The notes: generated by a model not told the origin, from the letters alone. Shown: positions 25,126 through 34,148, numbered from the stretch's first letter. The stretch: DNA of 60,574 bases from Clostridia bacterium (GCA_017469265.1 JAFUGS010000007.1:1-60574); one strand, 5' to 3'. Made by a program: numbers and translations.

Positions 25126-26268
25126 GTGAAGAAAAGCCCTGTTTTACGAAATATACTGATCGATATCGCGCTCACCGGAGTGGCCCTGGTCATCTTTGCC
25201 CTGTTTCATCATGTGCTGCCCAGACAGCAGCAGGGAATGGGGATCGTGATCAGCAATCCCTACGCGACGGAGACCCCGGCGGAGGATGTGGGGCTGGCTT
25301 TGCCGGAAAACGCGGCACTGCTGGCTTCGGCCGGTACGAGTGACGTGCTGACGATGGATGGAGCTTCTGTCGCGGCGGCCAGGGGCCGGAAGGAGAACGG
25401 CGGCGGAAAAAACGGCTCAAACGGCAAGGGGGGGAGCGCGCTGAGCGAGAGCGGCACGGAAGCCGAGAGCGACGCGGAAACGACAGAGGCGGATGACACC
25501 CCTATCGCGGAGAAATTTACGGACCGATATACGGATACGGTCGTGGTGACCGAAAACAGCTATTCCAGCCCGGATATCTCCATCACCGTGACCGAGGAAA
25601 CCCTGGGGCGCACGACCTATTATCTGGCGGATATCTACGTGCGGGATATCACCTGCTTCCAGTCCGCGCTGGCCCGTGACACCTATGGCAGTGGTTACCG
25701 GGACAGCATCACGGACATGGCGGCGCTAAACGACGCGCTGGTGGCCGTCAACGGGGACTATTACGGCAATACCAACGAGGGGGTCGTGATCCGCAACGGC
25801 GTTATTTACCGCGCGAACAACACCAGCTGTGATGTATGCGTGCTGTATTATGACGGAACCATGCGGGTGATGCCGGGCTCCGCGTTCACCGTGGAGGAGG
25901 CCATCGCGGATGGGGCGTGGCAGGCATGGACCTTTGGACCGGCGCTGCTGGATACGGATGGCAGCGTGCTGACCTCCTTTGCCAGCACCGGCCGCATTAT
26001 TTCTGCCAATCCGCGTACCGCGATCGGTTATTATGAGCCGGGGCATTACTGCATGGTCGTGGTGGACGGACGGGGCGAATCGGCGGGCATCAGCCTGCCG
26101 GATCTGAGCCAGCTGTTTTATGATCTTGGCTGCGTGGCAGCCTATAACCTGGATGGCGGCAACTCCTCCATCATGGTATGGCGTGACGCGGTGATTAATC
26201 AGCCCTCCGGCGGAGGAAGGGAAAGCAGCGACGCCCTGCTGATCGCGGAGGTGAACAGCCGTGAATAA
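25126..26268 (+). CDS. Membrane-anchored phosphodiester glycosidase-domain protein (NAGPA/DUF2233-like)
   Basis: A 380-residue protein anchored by an N-terminal helix (IDIALTGVALVIFALFHHV). A low-complexity Gly/Ser/Glu linker follows, then a phosphodiester glycosidase fold (VNGDYYGN, FGPALLDTDGS, NPRTAIGYYEPG, YNLDGGNSSIM). This family removes GlcNAc from phosphodiester-linked sugars (NAGPA) or acts on bacterial glycans. GTG 25126 is preferred because GAAGGAG lies eight bases upstream; GTG 25117 is too close. A tiny GTCC-GAAA-GGAC hairpin (25087-25098) sits in the leader. First gene of the seven-gene operon. Confidence 0.85.
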   Translation: MKKSPVLRNILIDIALTGVALVIFALFHHVLPRQQQGMGIVISNPYATETPAEDVGLALPENAALLASAGTSDVLTMDGASVAAARGRKENGGGKNGSNGKGGSALSESGTEAESDAETTEADDTPIAEKFTDRYTDTVVVTENSYSSPDISITVTEETLGRTTYYLADIYVRDITCFQSALARDTYGSGYRDSITDMAALNDALVAVNGDYYGNTNEGVVIRNGVIYRANNTSCDVCVLYYDGTMRVMPGSAFTVEEAIADGAWQAWTFGPALLDTDGSVLTSFASTGRIISANPRTAIGYYEPGHYCMVVVDGRGESAGISLPDLSQLFYDLGCVAAYNLDGGNSSIMVWRDAVINQPSGGGRESSDALLIAEVNSRE

Positions 26269-26452
26269 GCTCTATCGCCTGCTGAGTCACACGACTTTCA
26301 TCCTGGCCCTGATGTTCCTGGTGTTCCTGGTGCTGGATCAGTTTAACCCCATGATGAACTTTATCGACAACAATATTTCCCGGTGGCTGCTGGCTGCCCT
26401 TTGCGGGAGCGGAATCGGCCAGAGTATGCTGCACTGGCATTTTCAGAAATAG
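26261..26452 (+). CDS. Small membrane protein, 63 aa
   Basis: GTG 26261 overlaps the previous stop by eight bases, with GCGGAGGTGAAC as ribosome site. The 63-residue product has two hydrophobic segments: THTTFILALMFLVFLVLD-like near residues 10-27 (as encoded, SHTTFILALMFLVFL) and SRWLLAALCGSGIG near 40-53. I do not recognise the family. The overlap with its upstream partner and the short gap (16 bases) to the next gene put it firmly in the operon. It may be a membrane chaperone or regulator of the polymer enzymes. Confidence 0.72.
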   Translation: MNKLYRLLSHTTFILALMFLVFLVLDQFNPMMNFIDNNISRWLLAALCGSGIGQSMLHWHFQK

Positions 26453-26468
26453 AAAGGAAGCGGAGACA

Positions 26469-28142
26469 ATGAAACGGAATTCTCTCCACGCGGCGGCGCT
26501 GGCGCTGGCGCTGCTCTGTGCCATGATTCTGCGCCCGGCGGCGGCGGAGAGCGCGCTGGATGTTTCAACCTTGTACAAGAATAAGGATGTGGACGCGGAC
26601 TGGAGCGCGTCCGAGGCCAGTGTGATTGATCTGAACGCGCTGGAGGAGGATACGCTGATCCTGACGGAAAAAGGGGATTACGTCCTTTCCGGTGACTGGA
26701 ATGGGCAGATCGTGATCGAGGCGGATACGGAGGAAAAGGTTCGTCTGATCCTGAACGGCGTCTCCATCACCAGCCCGCAGGGTCCCGCCATCTATGAAAA
26801 GCAGGCGGACAAGCTGATCATCACGCTGGCGGAGGGAACGGAAAACACCCTGACGGACGGCGCCGCGGTAACGGATGGAGATGATACCATCAGCGCGGCC
26901 CTGTACGCGGAGGATGATCTTTCCATCAACGGCAGTGGCAGCCTGATGATCCAGGGGACGCAGAAGCATGGGATCCAGTCCAAAGCGGATCTGATTGTCG
27001 CTGGAGGAGAAATCCAGGTAAATGCCGTTCTCGATGGCCTCCGGGGGCGCAATTCCGTGCTGGTGCTGGACGGAAACCTGATGATGACCTGTGGCGGGGA
27101 CGGGATCGTTTCGACCCGCGCGGACGCCGAGGGAAAGGGCTGGATCGTTCTGGCGGGCGGCAGCGTCACCATCAAAACGGGGGATGGCGCTGGCGCGGTA
27201 CGCACATCCGCCAACGCCATGGGTGGTTTTGGCGGCCGGGGACGCTGGGATGACTGGGGTGATACGCAGAACGGGTCGGACAGCGAAGTTTCCCAGAAGG
27301 CTGTCAAGGCGGCCACTGATCTGACGGTGCTGGACGGCACGTATTGTTTTGACTGTGCCGATGACGGGCTGCATGGCGTTAATGTGACGGTTCAGGGCGG
27401 TAATTTCGAAATCCAGTCCGGCGATGATGGTATGCACGCGGATGAAGAGATGACGGTGAACGGCGGAAGCATCTCCATTTCCCAGTGCTATGAGGGCCTG
27501 GAAGGGAAGAATGTGACGGTGAACGGCGGTGAGATCCGTATTGTCGCGTCGGACGACGGCATCAACGCTTCCGGCGGCAATGACGGTTCCGGCTTTGGCG
27601 GCTGGGGCCGGGGCGGCGGATACGCGGCCTCCGGTGAAGGCGGCATGCTGACCATTACAGGCGGTCAGACCGCTGTGACCGCGGGCGGCGATGGGCTGGA
27701 CAGCAATGGAAGCATCGCGCTGACCGGCGGGGTGGTCGGCATCTGGACGGAAAGTGAAATGCATGAGGGGCCGATTGACTTTAACGGAACCGGTACGCTG
27801 TCCGGTGTGAACCTGATCATTGCCAGCACGGGCGGCATGATGCAGGATATGATGGGGTTGAGCGGCCAGAGTATCATGTCCCTCTCCACGACAGGAACGG
27901 TGCAGGCGGGCGGGGAAATCAGCCTGCTGGATGAAAATGGCAATGTGCTGGCGACCTTTGCCCCGGAAAATGAGTTTAACACGGTAATGGTATCCTCCGG
28001 CAGCCTGCCGGAAGGCGCGGGCTGTCAGGTTCTGTGCGACGGCACGGAGATTTACAGCGGAGAAATGAGCAACAATCTGACAGCCTCCGGAAACGATGGC
28101 GCAGACCGCGGCTTTGGGAGACAGAACCGGAAGGGAAGGTAA
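26469..28142 (+). CDS. Secreted beta-helix carbohydrate-binding-like protein (Cthe_2159/DUF4353-like)
   Basis: A 557-residue exported protein. A signal peptide (ALALALLCAMILRPAAA) precedes a long run of beta-helix coils rich in Gly, Asp and Asn: GDWNGQIVIEADTEEK, VNGGSISISQC, VNGGEIRIVASDDG and ITGGQTAVTAGGDG. This pattern matches the polysaccharide-binding beta-helix family of Cthe_2159. It has no catalytic motif. The Gly-rich loops (GGFGGRGRWDDWG and GFGGWGRGGG) interrupt the coils. It is three bases before the VTC gene. It probably binds an acidic or crystalline surface polymer at the cell surface. Confidence 0.83.
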   Translation: MKRNSLHAAALALALLCAMILRPAAAESALDVSTLYKNKDVDADWSASEASVIDLNALEEDTLILTEKGDYVLSGDWNGQIVIEADTEEKVRLILNGVSITSPQGPAIYEKQADKLIITLAEGTENTLTDGAAVTDGDDTISAALYAEDDLSINGSGSLMIQGTQKHGIQSKADLIVAGGEIQVNAVLDGLRGRNSVLVLDGNLMMTCGGDGIVSTRADAEGKGWIVLAGGSVTIKTGDGAGAVRTSANAMGGFGGRGRWDDWGDTQNGSDSEVSQKAVKAATDLTVLDGTYCFDCADDGLHGVNVTVQGGNFEIQSGDDGMHADEEMTVNGGSISISQCYEGLEGKNVTVNGGEIRIVASDDGINASGGNDGSGFGGWGRGGGYAASGEGGMLTITGGQTAVTAGGDGLDSNGSIALTGGVVGIWTESEMHEGPIDFNGTGTLSGVNLIIASTGGMMQDMMGLSGQSIMSLSTTGTVQAGGEISLLDENGNVLATFAPENEFNTVMVSSGSLPEGAGCQVLCDGTEIYSGEMSNNLTASGNDGADRGFGRQNRKGR

Positions 28143-28145
28143 GCG

Positions 28146-28895
28146 ATGGAAGAGAGCTTTGCCAGGGTGGAAACCAAATACATGCTGACGCCGGCGCAGG
28201 AAGCCGCCATGGAAAGGGGCCTGCGGGCATATGGGTTCCGATGGATGGACTTCGGCAGCCCGGCTGTGCAGAGCCTGTATTATGATACTGCCGTGCATCA
28301 GCTGATCCGGACCTCGCTGGACCGGCCGGCGTACAAGGAAAAGCTTCGCCTGCGGACCTACGGCCTGCCCGGCGCGCAGACCATGTCCTTTGTGGAAGTG
28401 AAGAAGAAATACAACGGCGTGGTATACAAACGGCGGACCGCGCTGCCCTTCGCGGAGGCGTATCACTGCCTGGCGAAGGGACAGCTGCCGGAGGAGACGG
28501 GCCAGGTCGGCCGGGAAGCGGTCTGGATGGTGAAACGCTACGGCCTCATTCCCAGCACAGTGATCGCCTATGACCGCCATGCATGGTTCAGTAACCGGGA
28601 ACCGGACATCCGGATTACCTTTGACCGGAATCTGGCCTTCCGGACCTTTGACCTGAACCTGGCCAGCCAGGCGGAGAACACCGTATTCACGCAGCCGGAT
28701 CAAAGACTGATGGAAATCAAAACCGGCGGCGTTTATCCCCTGTGGCTGACAAGGCTGCTGGAGGAGGTCGGCGCTGAGCGCATCCACTACTCCAAGTATG
28801 GATATGCTTATCAGCATTATATTGCACAAAAGGATCCGGCGGGAGAGAGGAGCGATGAAACGTGTTTGAAAGCATTTTTTCCAAAGGCAGTCTGA
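28146..28895 (+). CDS. VTC-domain polyphosphate polymerase
   Basis: A 249-residue VTC-family (triphosphate tunnel metalloenzyme) catalytic domain. The basic and acidic tunnel residues expected are visible: VETKYML at the N-terminus, SLYYDT, EKLRLRTYG, FVEVKKKYNGVVYKRR, YDRHAW and LMEIKTGGVYPLW. In the family, it builds polyphosphate from ATP; bacterial homologues often lack the yeast SPX domain, as here. The stop overlaps the DUF4956 gene by 34 bases in another frame, strong evidence of coupling. ATG 28146 lies three bases after the beta-helix stop. Confidence 0.9.
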   Translation: MEESFARVETKYMLTPAQEAAMERGLRAYGFRWMDFGSPAVQSLYYDTAVHQLIRTSLDRPAYKEKLRLRTYGLPGAQTMSFVEVKKKYNGVVYKRRTALPFAEAYHCLAKGQLPEETGQVGREAVWMVKRYGLIPSTVIAYDRHAWFSNREPDIRITFDRNLAFRTFDLNLASQAENTVFTQPDQRLMEIKTGGVYPLWLTRLLEEVGAERIHYSKYGYAYQHYIAQKDPAGERSDETCLKAFFPKAV

Positions 28896-29533
28896 CGGCG
28901 GAAAGCGTGCTGCTGGCGCTGGGCATGGCCCTGGCGCTGGGGATCGCGGCAGCGTTGTATTATGTCAGGAGCAACCGGACAACGACCCGCTCCTTCGCCC
29001 TGACGGTGGCTGTGCTTCCTTTGATCACGGCCACCGTAATCATGGTGGTCAACGGCAATCTCGGTGCCGGGATCGCGGTAGCGGGTTCCTTCAGCCTGAT
29101 CCGTTTCCGGTCCGTTCAGGGGAGCGGACAGGAAATTCTGGCGGTGTTTTTATCCGCCTCCCTGGGTCTGTGCCTTGGCGCCGGATATGTGGGTATTGCC
29201 TGCCTGCTGCTGGTTCTGTACATCGCGGCGATGCTGCTGCTGCGCGCTGCCCATTTCGGGGAAACCGCCGAACAGATGAGGGAGCTGCGAATCTCGCTGC
29301 CGGAAGCGCTGGAATATGACGGCCTGTTTGATGACCTGCTGAAAAGCTATTTCACTGTCTGCGAGCTGCAGCAGGTGCGCACCATTGAAATGGGCACGGC
29401 CTATCAGCTGATTTACCGGGTGATGCCGAAAAATCCCCGCGATGATCAGGCGTTCCTGAACGCGGTACGGGAGCGGAACGGCAATCTGCCGGTTTCCCTG
29501 GGCAGGGTGCCCGATGTCCGGCAAAGCATGTGA
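28862..29533 (+). CDS. DUF4956 membrane protein
   Basis: A 223-residue protein with four hydrophobic segments (residues about 15-35, 45-60, 65-80, 100-125) followed by a cytoplasmic domain. The DUF4956 mark is SFSLIRFRS after the second helix group. It starts GTG 28862 inside the VTC gene. DUF4956 proteins commonly travel with VTC enzymes and are suspected to be membrane partners for polymer handling. That is an association, not a known biochemistry. It ends 49 bases before the response regulator. Confidence 0.87.
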   Translation: MFESIFSKGSLTAESVLLALGMALALGIAAALYYVRSNRTTTRSFALTVAVLPLITATVIMVVNGNLGAGIAVAGSFSLIRFRSVQGSGQEILAVFLSASLGLCLGAGYVGIACLLLVLYIAAMLLLRAAHFGETAEQMRELRISLPEALEYDGLFDDLLKSYFTVCELQQVRTIEMGTAYQLIYRVMPKNPRDDQAFLNAVRERNGNLPVSLGRVPDVRQSM

Positions 29534-29582
29534 CAGGTGACAGGAGAAACGTTCTGTGATATGCTGATAAAGGGTGAGAAGC

Positions 29583-30257
29583 ATGAGAATTCTGTTTGCG
29601 GAGGATGACCGCGACCTGAACCGGGCGGTTAAAACCCTGCTGGAAAGATCCGGATATCAGGTGGATCCTGTTTTTAACGGCGCGGACGCAGCCTCGTACG
29701 CGGCGGCGGAAGCTTACGACGGGATGATCCTGGACTGGATGATGCCGGAGATGGACGGCATCGACGCCCTGCGGCAGATTCGCGGCAGGGGAATTTCCGC
29801 GCCCTGTCTGATGCTGACCGCCAGGGACGCGGTGGAGGACCGGGTCATGGGGCTGGATGCCGGGGCGGACGATTATCTGCCCAAGCCCTTTGACGCCAGC
29901 GAACTGCTGGCCCGGGTGCGCGCCATGCTGCGGCGGCGGGAAGCCTATGTGCCGGATCAGATTACCTTTGAGGATCTGACGCTGGATAAGGGCAAAAATG
30001 AACTGCGCTGCGGTGAAAAAGCGGCGCAGCTGACCGGAAAAAGCTATCAGATGATGGAAATCCTGATGGAAAATCCCCGCATCATCTTTTCTGTCCAGCA
30101 GCTGATGGACCGGATTTGGGGCTGGGACGCGGAGGCGGAGATCAACGTGGTGTGGGTGAATATATCCCAGCTGCGAAAAAGGCTGAATGAGCTGGGATCG
30201 CAGACGGAAATCCGAATGCACCGTGGGACGGGTTACTCTCTGGAGAAAAAGGCATGA
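29583..30257 (+). CDS. OmpR-family response regulator
   Basis: A 224-residue two-component regulator. The receiver has DD at 8-9, phospho-acceptor Asp51 (MILDWMMPEMDG), and Lys in YLPKPFD. The winged helix-turn-helix is at the C-terminus (VVWVNISQLRKRLNE, RGTGYSLE). The chosen ATG (29583) follows GGGTGAG; an alternative GTG at 29574 has a poor site. It overlaps the kinase start by four bases (ATGA). As the sixth gene of the operon it may self-regulate it. Confidence 0.95.
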   Translation: MRILFAEDDRDLNRAVKTLLERSGYQVDPVFNGADAASYAAAEAYDGMILDWMMPEMDGIDALRQIRGRGISAPCLMLTARDAVEDRVMGLDAGADDYLPKPFDASELLARVRAMLRRREAYVPDQITFEDLTLDKGKNELRCGEKAAQLTGKSYQMMEILMENPRIIFSVQQLMDRIWGWDAEAEINVVWVNISQLRKRLNELGSQTEIRMHRGTGYSLEKKA

Positions 30258-31504
30258 TCAAAAAGCTGCAGAAGAGGTTTATCCGCATTGCCGTTATGGC
30301 GCTGACCGTGGCCATGGTGCTGGTGGTAAGCATTGTCAACATCGCCAACTGGATCAGCGTGCGCGGCGAGCTGGACGAAACGCTGACATTTCTGACGGAG
30401 AATGAGATCGCGGAACCAAAGATGGGGATGGGTACCCGCCTGATGGGCAGGAACAAGCACGCCCGGAACCTGGTCAACGAATCCCGGTGGTTTTCCGTCT
30501 CCTTTGACGAAGAAGAAAACCAGCGCGGCATCAATCTGGACCACATGGCGGAATCTGACAGCGAGGCCGCCGCTGCCCTGGGAAAGCAGGCGCTGGAAAG
30601 CGGCAGGGGAAAGGCTTTTTTACAGGATTACTATTTCCGGGCGCTGGAAACGGCGGAAGGTGGAAAAACCATTTTTTTCCTGAACTGTGAGACCAAGATC
30701 ACCGCGGTACGCACGCTGGCTTGGATTTCCGCGGGCGCCTGCGTGGGCGGGATCCTGCTGGCATGGCTGATCGTTTTCCTGGCCAGCCGCAAAGCCGTGG
30801 CGCCGACGATCCGCAACATGGAACAGCAAAAGCAGTTCATCACCAACGCCAGCCATGAACTGAAAACACCGCTGACGGTGATTTCCACCAATATGGAGCT
30901 GCTGAACATGGAAACACCGGATAATCCCTGGATCCGCAGCACCCAAAAACAGACGGCGCAAATGCGCCATCTGGTGGATGAACTGGTGTATCTTTCCCGC
31001 ATGGAGGAGGAAAATGGACCGCTGAAGACGGAAAAACTGAATCTCAGCTCGCTGGCGGCGGATACGGCGGCGCCTTTCGCGGATATGGCGGAATACAGAG
31101 GGCGGGAGATGAAAATGGACCTGGAAGATTCCCTGTTCATCTTCGCCGACCGCGCGTCCATGGAGCGGCTGATTTCCACCCTGTGCGACAACGCGGTGAA
31201 ATATGCCGCCGGAGAAGCGCCGATCCGGATCCGGACCAGAGGGGAAGGGCGGACCGCTGTGCTTTCGGTCTCCAATGAAGTGGCGGAGCCCCTGAGCAGG
31301 GAGCAGTGCGATCAGCTTTTCAACCGCTTTTACCGCGCGGAGTCATCCCGAAACAAGGAAAAACAGAATGGCTTTGGCATCGGCCTGGCCATTGCCGCGG
31401 CGATCGTGGAAAAGCATGGCGGAAGCATCGGCGCGGCCATGACGGAACCGCGGACGCTGACCTTCACCTGTCAGCTTCCCAGGCAGACGGGAAAAACCGC
31501 GTGA
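30254..31504 (+). CDS. Sensor histidine kinase
   Basis: A 416-residue kinase. It has two membrane helices (about 13-32 and 154-177) flanking an extracytoplasmic sensor of about 120 residues, then the phospho-accepting helix (NASHELKTPL, His201), N box (LCDNAVKYA) and G box (NGFGIGLAIAAAI). The sensor holds no recognised ligand domain. Its ATGA overlap with the regulator gives a standard pair. An envelope signal is the natural guess from the rest of the operon. Confidence 0.95.
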   Translation: MIKKLQKRFIRIAVMALTVAMVLVVSIVNIANWISVRGELDETLTFLTENEIAEPKMGMGTRLMGRNKHARNLVNESRWFSVSFDEEENQRGINLDHMAESDSEAAAALGKQALESGRGKAFLQDYYFRALETAEGGKTIFFLNCETKITAVRTLAWISAGACVGGILLAWLIVFLASRKAVAPTIRNMEQQKQFITNASHELKTPLTVISTNMELLNMETPDNPWIRSTQKQTAQMRHLVDELVYLSRMEEENGPLKTEKLNLSSLAADTAAPFADMAEYRGREMKMDLEDSLFIFADRASMERLISTLCDNAVKYAAGEAPIRIRTRGEGRTAVLSVSNEVAEPLSREQCDQLFNRFYRAESSRNKEKQNGFGIGLAIAAAIVEKHGGSIGAAMTEPRTLTFTCQLPRQTGKTA

Positions 31505-31520
31505 CCATGCGGCAGCGGTT

Positions 31521-31859
31521 TTATTGCTTCGCGAGGAAATCCTCCCGGGCGGGGGTGAAGACATCCAGCAGGACACCTTTTTCCAGGCACACGGTTCCAT
31601 GCACCAGTCCGCCGGGAACCACGATGGAGTCTCCGGGGGATAATTCAACGCTTTCTTCTTCCACCGTATAGCTGAACTTTCCGCTGAGCACATAGCTGCA
31701 CTGGGTATGCGGATGCGTATGCGGCGCGCCGATGGCGCCGGGGTCAAAGCTGACTTCCGCCGCCATCAGCTGATCATTCCACGCCAGAACGCGGCGCGCG
31801 GTGCCGCCGCCAAGATCCTGCAAAGCTGTTTCTTCGTGATACCGGACAATTCCTTTCAT
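31521..31859 (-). CDS. Small cupin-domain protein
   Basis: A 112-residue single-domain cupin. The metal-binding motif is HTHPHTQCSYVLSGKF, with a later His in PGGLVHG. ATG follows AAGGAGGTTCATC. The function cannot be assigned: small cupins range from sugar isomerases to sensors. It converges on the histidine kinase gene, with 16 bases between the stops. Confidence 0.87.
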   Translation of the reverse strand: MKGIVRYHEETALQDLGGGTARRVLAWNDQLMAAEVSFDPGAIGAPHTHPHTQCSYVLSGKFSYTVEEESVELSPGDSIVVPGGLVHGTVCLEKGVLLDVFTPAREDFLAKQ

Positions 31860-32162
31860 GATGAACCTCCTTTGAAGTGCTCCCTTCGGAAAGGGAAAAT
31901 GCTTTCAGCATGATGCAGCAGCGAAAGACGGTATTCCCGCTCTGACCGCTGCGCGGACGGCCGCGCGCTTCTTCAGGTATACGCGCATCCTCTTTGCCGC
32001 CTCCCTCTGCCATTGTAACAGGGTTTTTGTTTAAATCAATGTTTTTCCGCTTTTGCGAAGGAGCATGTCCGGCCCGGGATAAGGAGCGTGGAAGCCGGCC
32101 GTCTTTTATGATTTAATGCTCCCCATCTTTGACTGACAGCGCAGGAAAGGAAGGAAAAGAAG
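31860..32162. other. Divergent intergenic region, cupin / ABC exporter
   Basis: No gene is supported. On the minus strand a promoter-like pair TTGATT (complement of 32034-32039), 16 bp, TACAAT (complement of 32012-32017) could serve the cupin gene. For the plus-strand ABC gene I see only its ribosome site. Confidence 0.4.
32012..32039 (-). promoter_or_regulatory. Candidate promoter for the cupin gene
   Basis: Read on the minus strand: TTGATT, 16 bp spacer, TACAAT. It would give a leader of roughly 145 bases before the cupin start. Confidence 0.4.
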
Positions 32163-34025
32163 ATGCCAGGACCTGGAGGACCCCGCGGCCGGGCAAATTT
32201 CCTCACGGAGGAAGAGAAGAAGAACACTCCCCGGATTACCAGAGCCCTGCTGGAAAGGGTGCTTTCCTACCTGAAACCCTACTGGAAGCAGCTGGCGCTG
32301 GTGCTGTGCTGCATCGTGGTTTCCTCCGTATGCAGCCTGTTTCCCTCCATCCTGACGGGCAACATTATCGATGTGCTGACGGGAAAGGACATGGGCGGGT
32401 GGTTTGGAGCCGGCCTGTCCGCGCTGATCCGGCTGATTCTGCTGTCCCTGGCGCTGCACCTGGTGTCCAACCTGATCGGTGTCGGGGAGTCCTACCTGAG
32501 CACCTGGATCGCCCAGCATATTTCCTACGACATGCGGAACCAGATGTACCGCCATCTGCAGAAGATGTCCCAGCGCTTTTTCACGTCCGCCAATCAGGGG
32601 GATATTATCACGCGGATGACCAGCGATATCTCCGGGGTGGAATCGGTGGTAACCAATACCTTTACAAGCATCCTTTCCAATATCATCACGCTGGCGGTGG
32701 CGGTAACGGCCATGTTCCAGAAGAACTGGATTCTGGCGCTGGTGGGGATCGCGGTGGTGCCGCTTTTTACCCTGCCCACCCGGATGGCCGGGAAGCGGCG
32801 ATGGAAGCTGGCGGGAGAAGCCCAGGCATGCAACGATGAGATCAACGGCATCCTGAATGAAACCCTTTCCGTCAGCGGACAGCTGCTGGTGAAGCTTTTC
32901 GGGCGGGAAGCGCACGAATACGGACGATATGAAGAGGCCAACGGCCGGATGATCCGGCTGAATATCCGGGAGCGGATGGCCGGACGGTGGTTTTTCATGC
33001 TGCTGAGCACGCTGACAACCATCGGGCCGATGCTGCTGTACCTGGTGGGCGGGATCCTGATGATGGAGCGGGACAGCGCCCTGACCGTCGGCGATATTAC
33101 CGTGCTGGTGGCCCTGCTGGGCCGGATGTACGGCCCGGTGAACAGCCTGCTGAACATCCAGGTGGACTGGATCCGGTCCATGGCCATGTTTACCCGGATT
33201 TTCGAATACTATGATATGAAGCCGGAGATCGATGATCTTCCTGGCGCCGCGGAGCTGACAGACGCGAAGGGAGAAATCACGTTTGACCATGTGAGCTTTT
33301 CCTACGACGGGGAAAGAAACGTGCTGAAGGATATCTCCTTCACCCTGCACAGCGGGGACTGCGTTGCCATCGTAGGACCCAGCGGCAGCGGAAAAAGCAC
33401 GATTGTCAACCTGATTCCCCGGCTGTGGGAAGCGGGCAGCGGACAGGTGCTTTTTGACGGGAAGGATGTGCGGGAATGGACGCTGCATTCCCTTCGGGAT
33501 GAGATTGGCATCGTAACCCAGGAAACCTATCTGTTTAACGGCACCATCCGGGAGAACCTGCTGTACGCGAAGCCGGAGGCTACGGAGGAGGAAATGCGCC
33601 AGGCCTGCAGACAGGCAAATATTCTGGATTTCATTGAAAAACAGCCGGAAGGACTCGACACGATGGTGGGCAATCGGGGACTGAAGCTGTCCGGCGGTGA
33701 AAAGCAGCGTATCTCCATTGCCCGGGCGCTGCTGAAGGATCCGGCGCTGCTGATCTTTGACGAGGCGACTTCCGCGCTGGATTCCATCTCGGAGGCGGCG
33801 ATTCAGGCTGCCATCAATCCGCTGATCGAAGAGCGAACCTCCATTCTGATCGCGCACCGGCTGTCCACCATTCTGGCCGCGGACGAGATTCTGGTGGTCC
33901 GGGACGGCGCCATCGTGGAGCGGGGAACACACCGGGATCTGGTGCACGCGGGCGGGACCTATCAGGAGCTGTATGAGACACAGTTCAGCAAGGCGCTGGA
34001 TGACAATGGTGCTGCAGACCGGTAA
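32163..34025 (+). CDS. ABC exporter (fused membrane and ATPase domains)
   Basis: A 620-residue half-transporter of the multidrug/lipid exporter type. Six membrane segments (from about residue 35) precede the ATPase domain with Walker A GPSGSGKST, signature KLSGGEKQR and Walker B LLIFDEATSALD. The N-terminus is Pro/Gly-rich (MPGPGGPRGRANFLTEEEKK). ATG 32163 follows AAGGAAGGAAAAGA. Substrate unknown. It is not duplicated like the gene at 14335, and needs a homodimer or a partner not in the window. Confidence 0.93.
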   Translation: MPGPGGPRGRANFLTEEEKKNTPRITRALLERVLSYLKPYWKQLALVLCCIVVSSVCSLFPSILTGNIIDVLTGKDMGGWFGAGLSALIRLILLSLALHLVSNLIGVGESYLSTWIAQHISYDMRNQMYRHLQKMSQRFFTSANQGDIITRMTSDISGVESVVTNTFTSILSNIITLAVAVTAMFQKNWILALVGIAVVPLFTLPTRMAGKRRWKLAGEAQACNDEINGILNETLSVSGQLLVKLFGREAHEYGRYEEANGRMIRLNIRERMAGRWFFMLLSTLTTIGPMLLYLVGGILMMERDSALTVGDITVLVALLGRMYGPVNSLLNIQVDWIRSMAMFTRIFEYYDMKPEIDDLPGAAELTDAKGEITFDHVSFSYDGERNVLKDISFTLHSGDCVAIVGPSGSGKSTIVNLIPRLWEAGSGQVLFDGKDVREWTLHSLRDEIGIVTQETYLFNGTIRENLLYAKPEATEEEMRQACRQANILDFIEKQPEGLDTMVGNRGLKLSGGEKQRISIARALLKDPALLIFDEATSALDSISEAAIQAAINPLIEERTSILIAHRLSTILAADEILVVRDGAIVERGTHRDLVHAGGTYQELYETQFSKALDDNGAADR

Positions 34026-34065
34026 GGGCCGTACCGCCGCTTCTGCGGAAAATGAAGGAGGGATC

Positions 34066-34095
34066 TTGCATTCCCCCCTAAAACCGTAGTAAAAT
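34066..34095 (+). promoter_or_regulatory. Promoter of the buk-pta operon
   Basis: TTGCAT (34066-34071), 18 bp spacer, TAAAAT (34090-34095). The predicted transcription start falls within the inverted repeat at 34102. Confidence 0.6.
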
Positions 34096-34101
34096 AGCGC
34101 G

Positions 34102-34121
34102 ATACTACGTGAAAGTAGTAT
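34102..34121 (+). promoter_or_regulatory. Palindromic operator-like site at the start of the buk-pta transcript
   Basis: ATACTAC, spacer GTGAAA, GTAGTAT: a perfect 7+7 inverted repeat overlapping the predicted +1. Placement would let a bound repressor block initiation. It could instead form a leader hairpin. Not a match to the Rex consensus. Confidence 0.5.
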
Positions 34122-34148
34122 CCAGTATACAGTTTGTGAGGAATGAAT

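Noticed and set aside
26565-28829. 754-codon minus-strand open frame
   Set aside because: Antisense to the beta-helix and VTC genes; unnatural His/Gln/Arg-rich composition.
34102-34121. Rex redox-repressor site
   Set aside because: The sequence does not match the TTGTTAA-N4-TTAACAA consensus.
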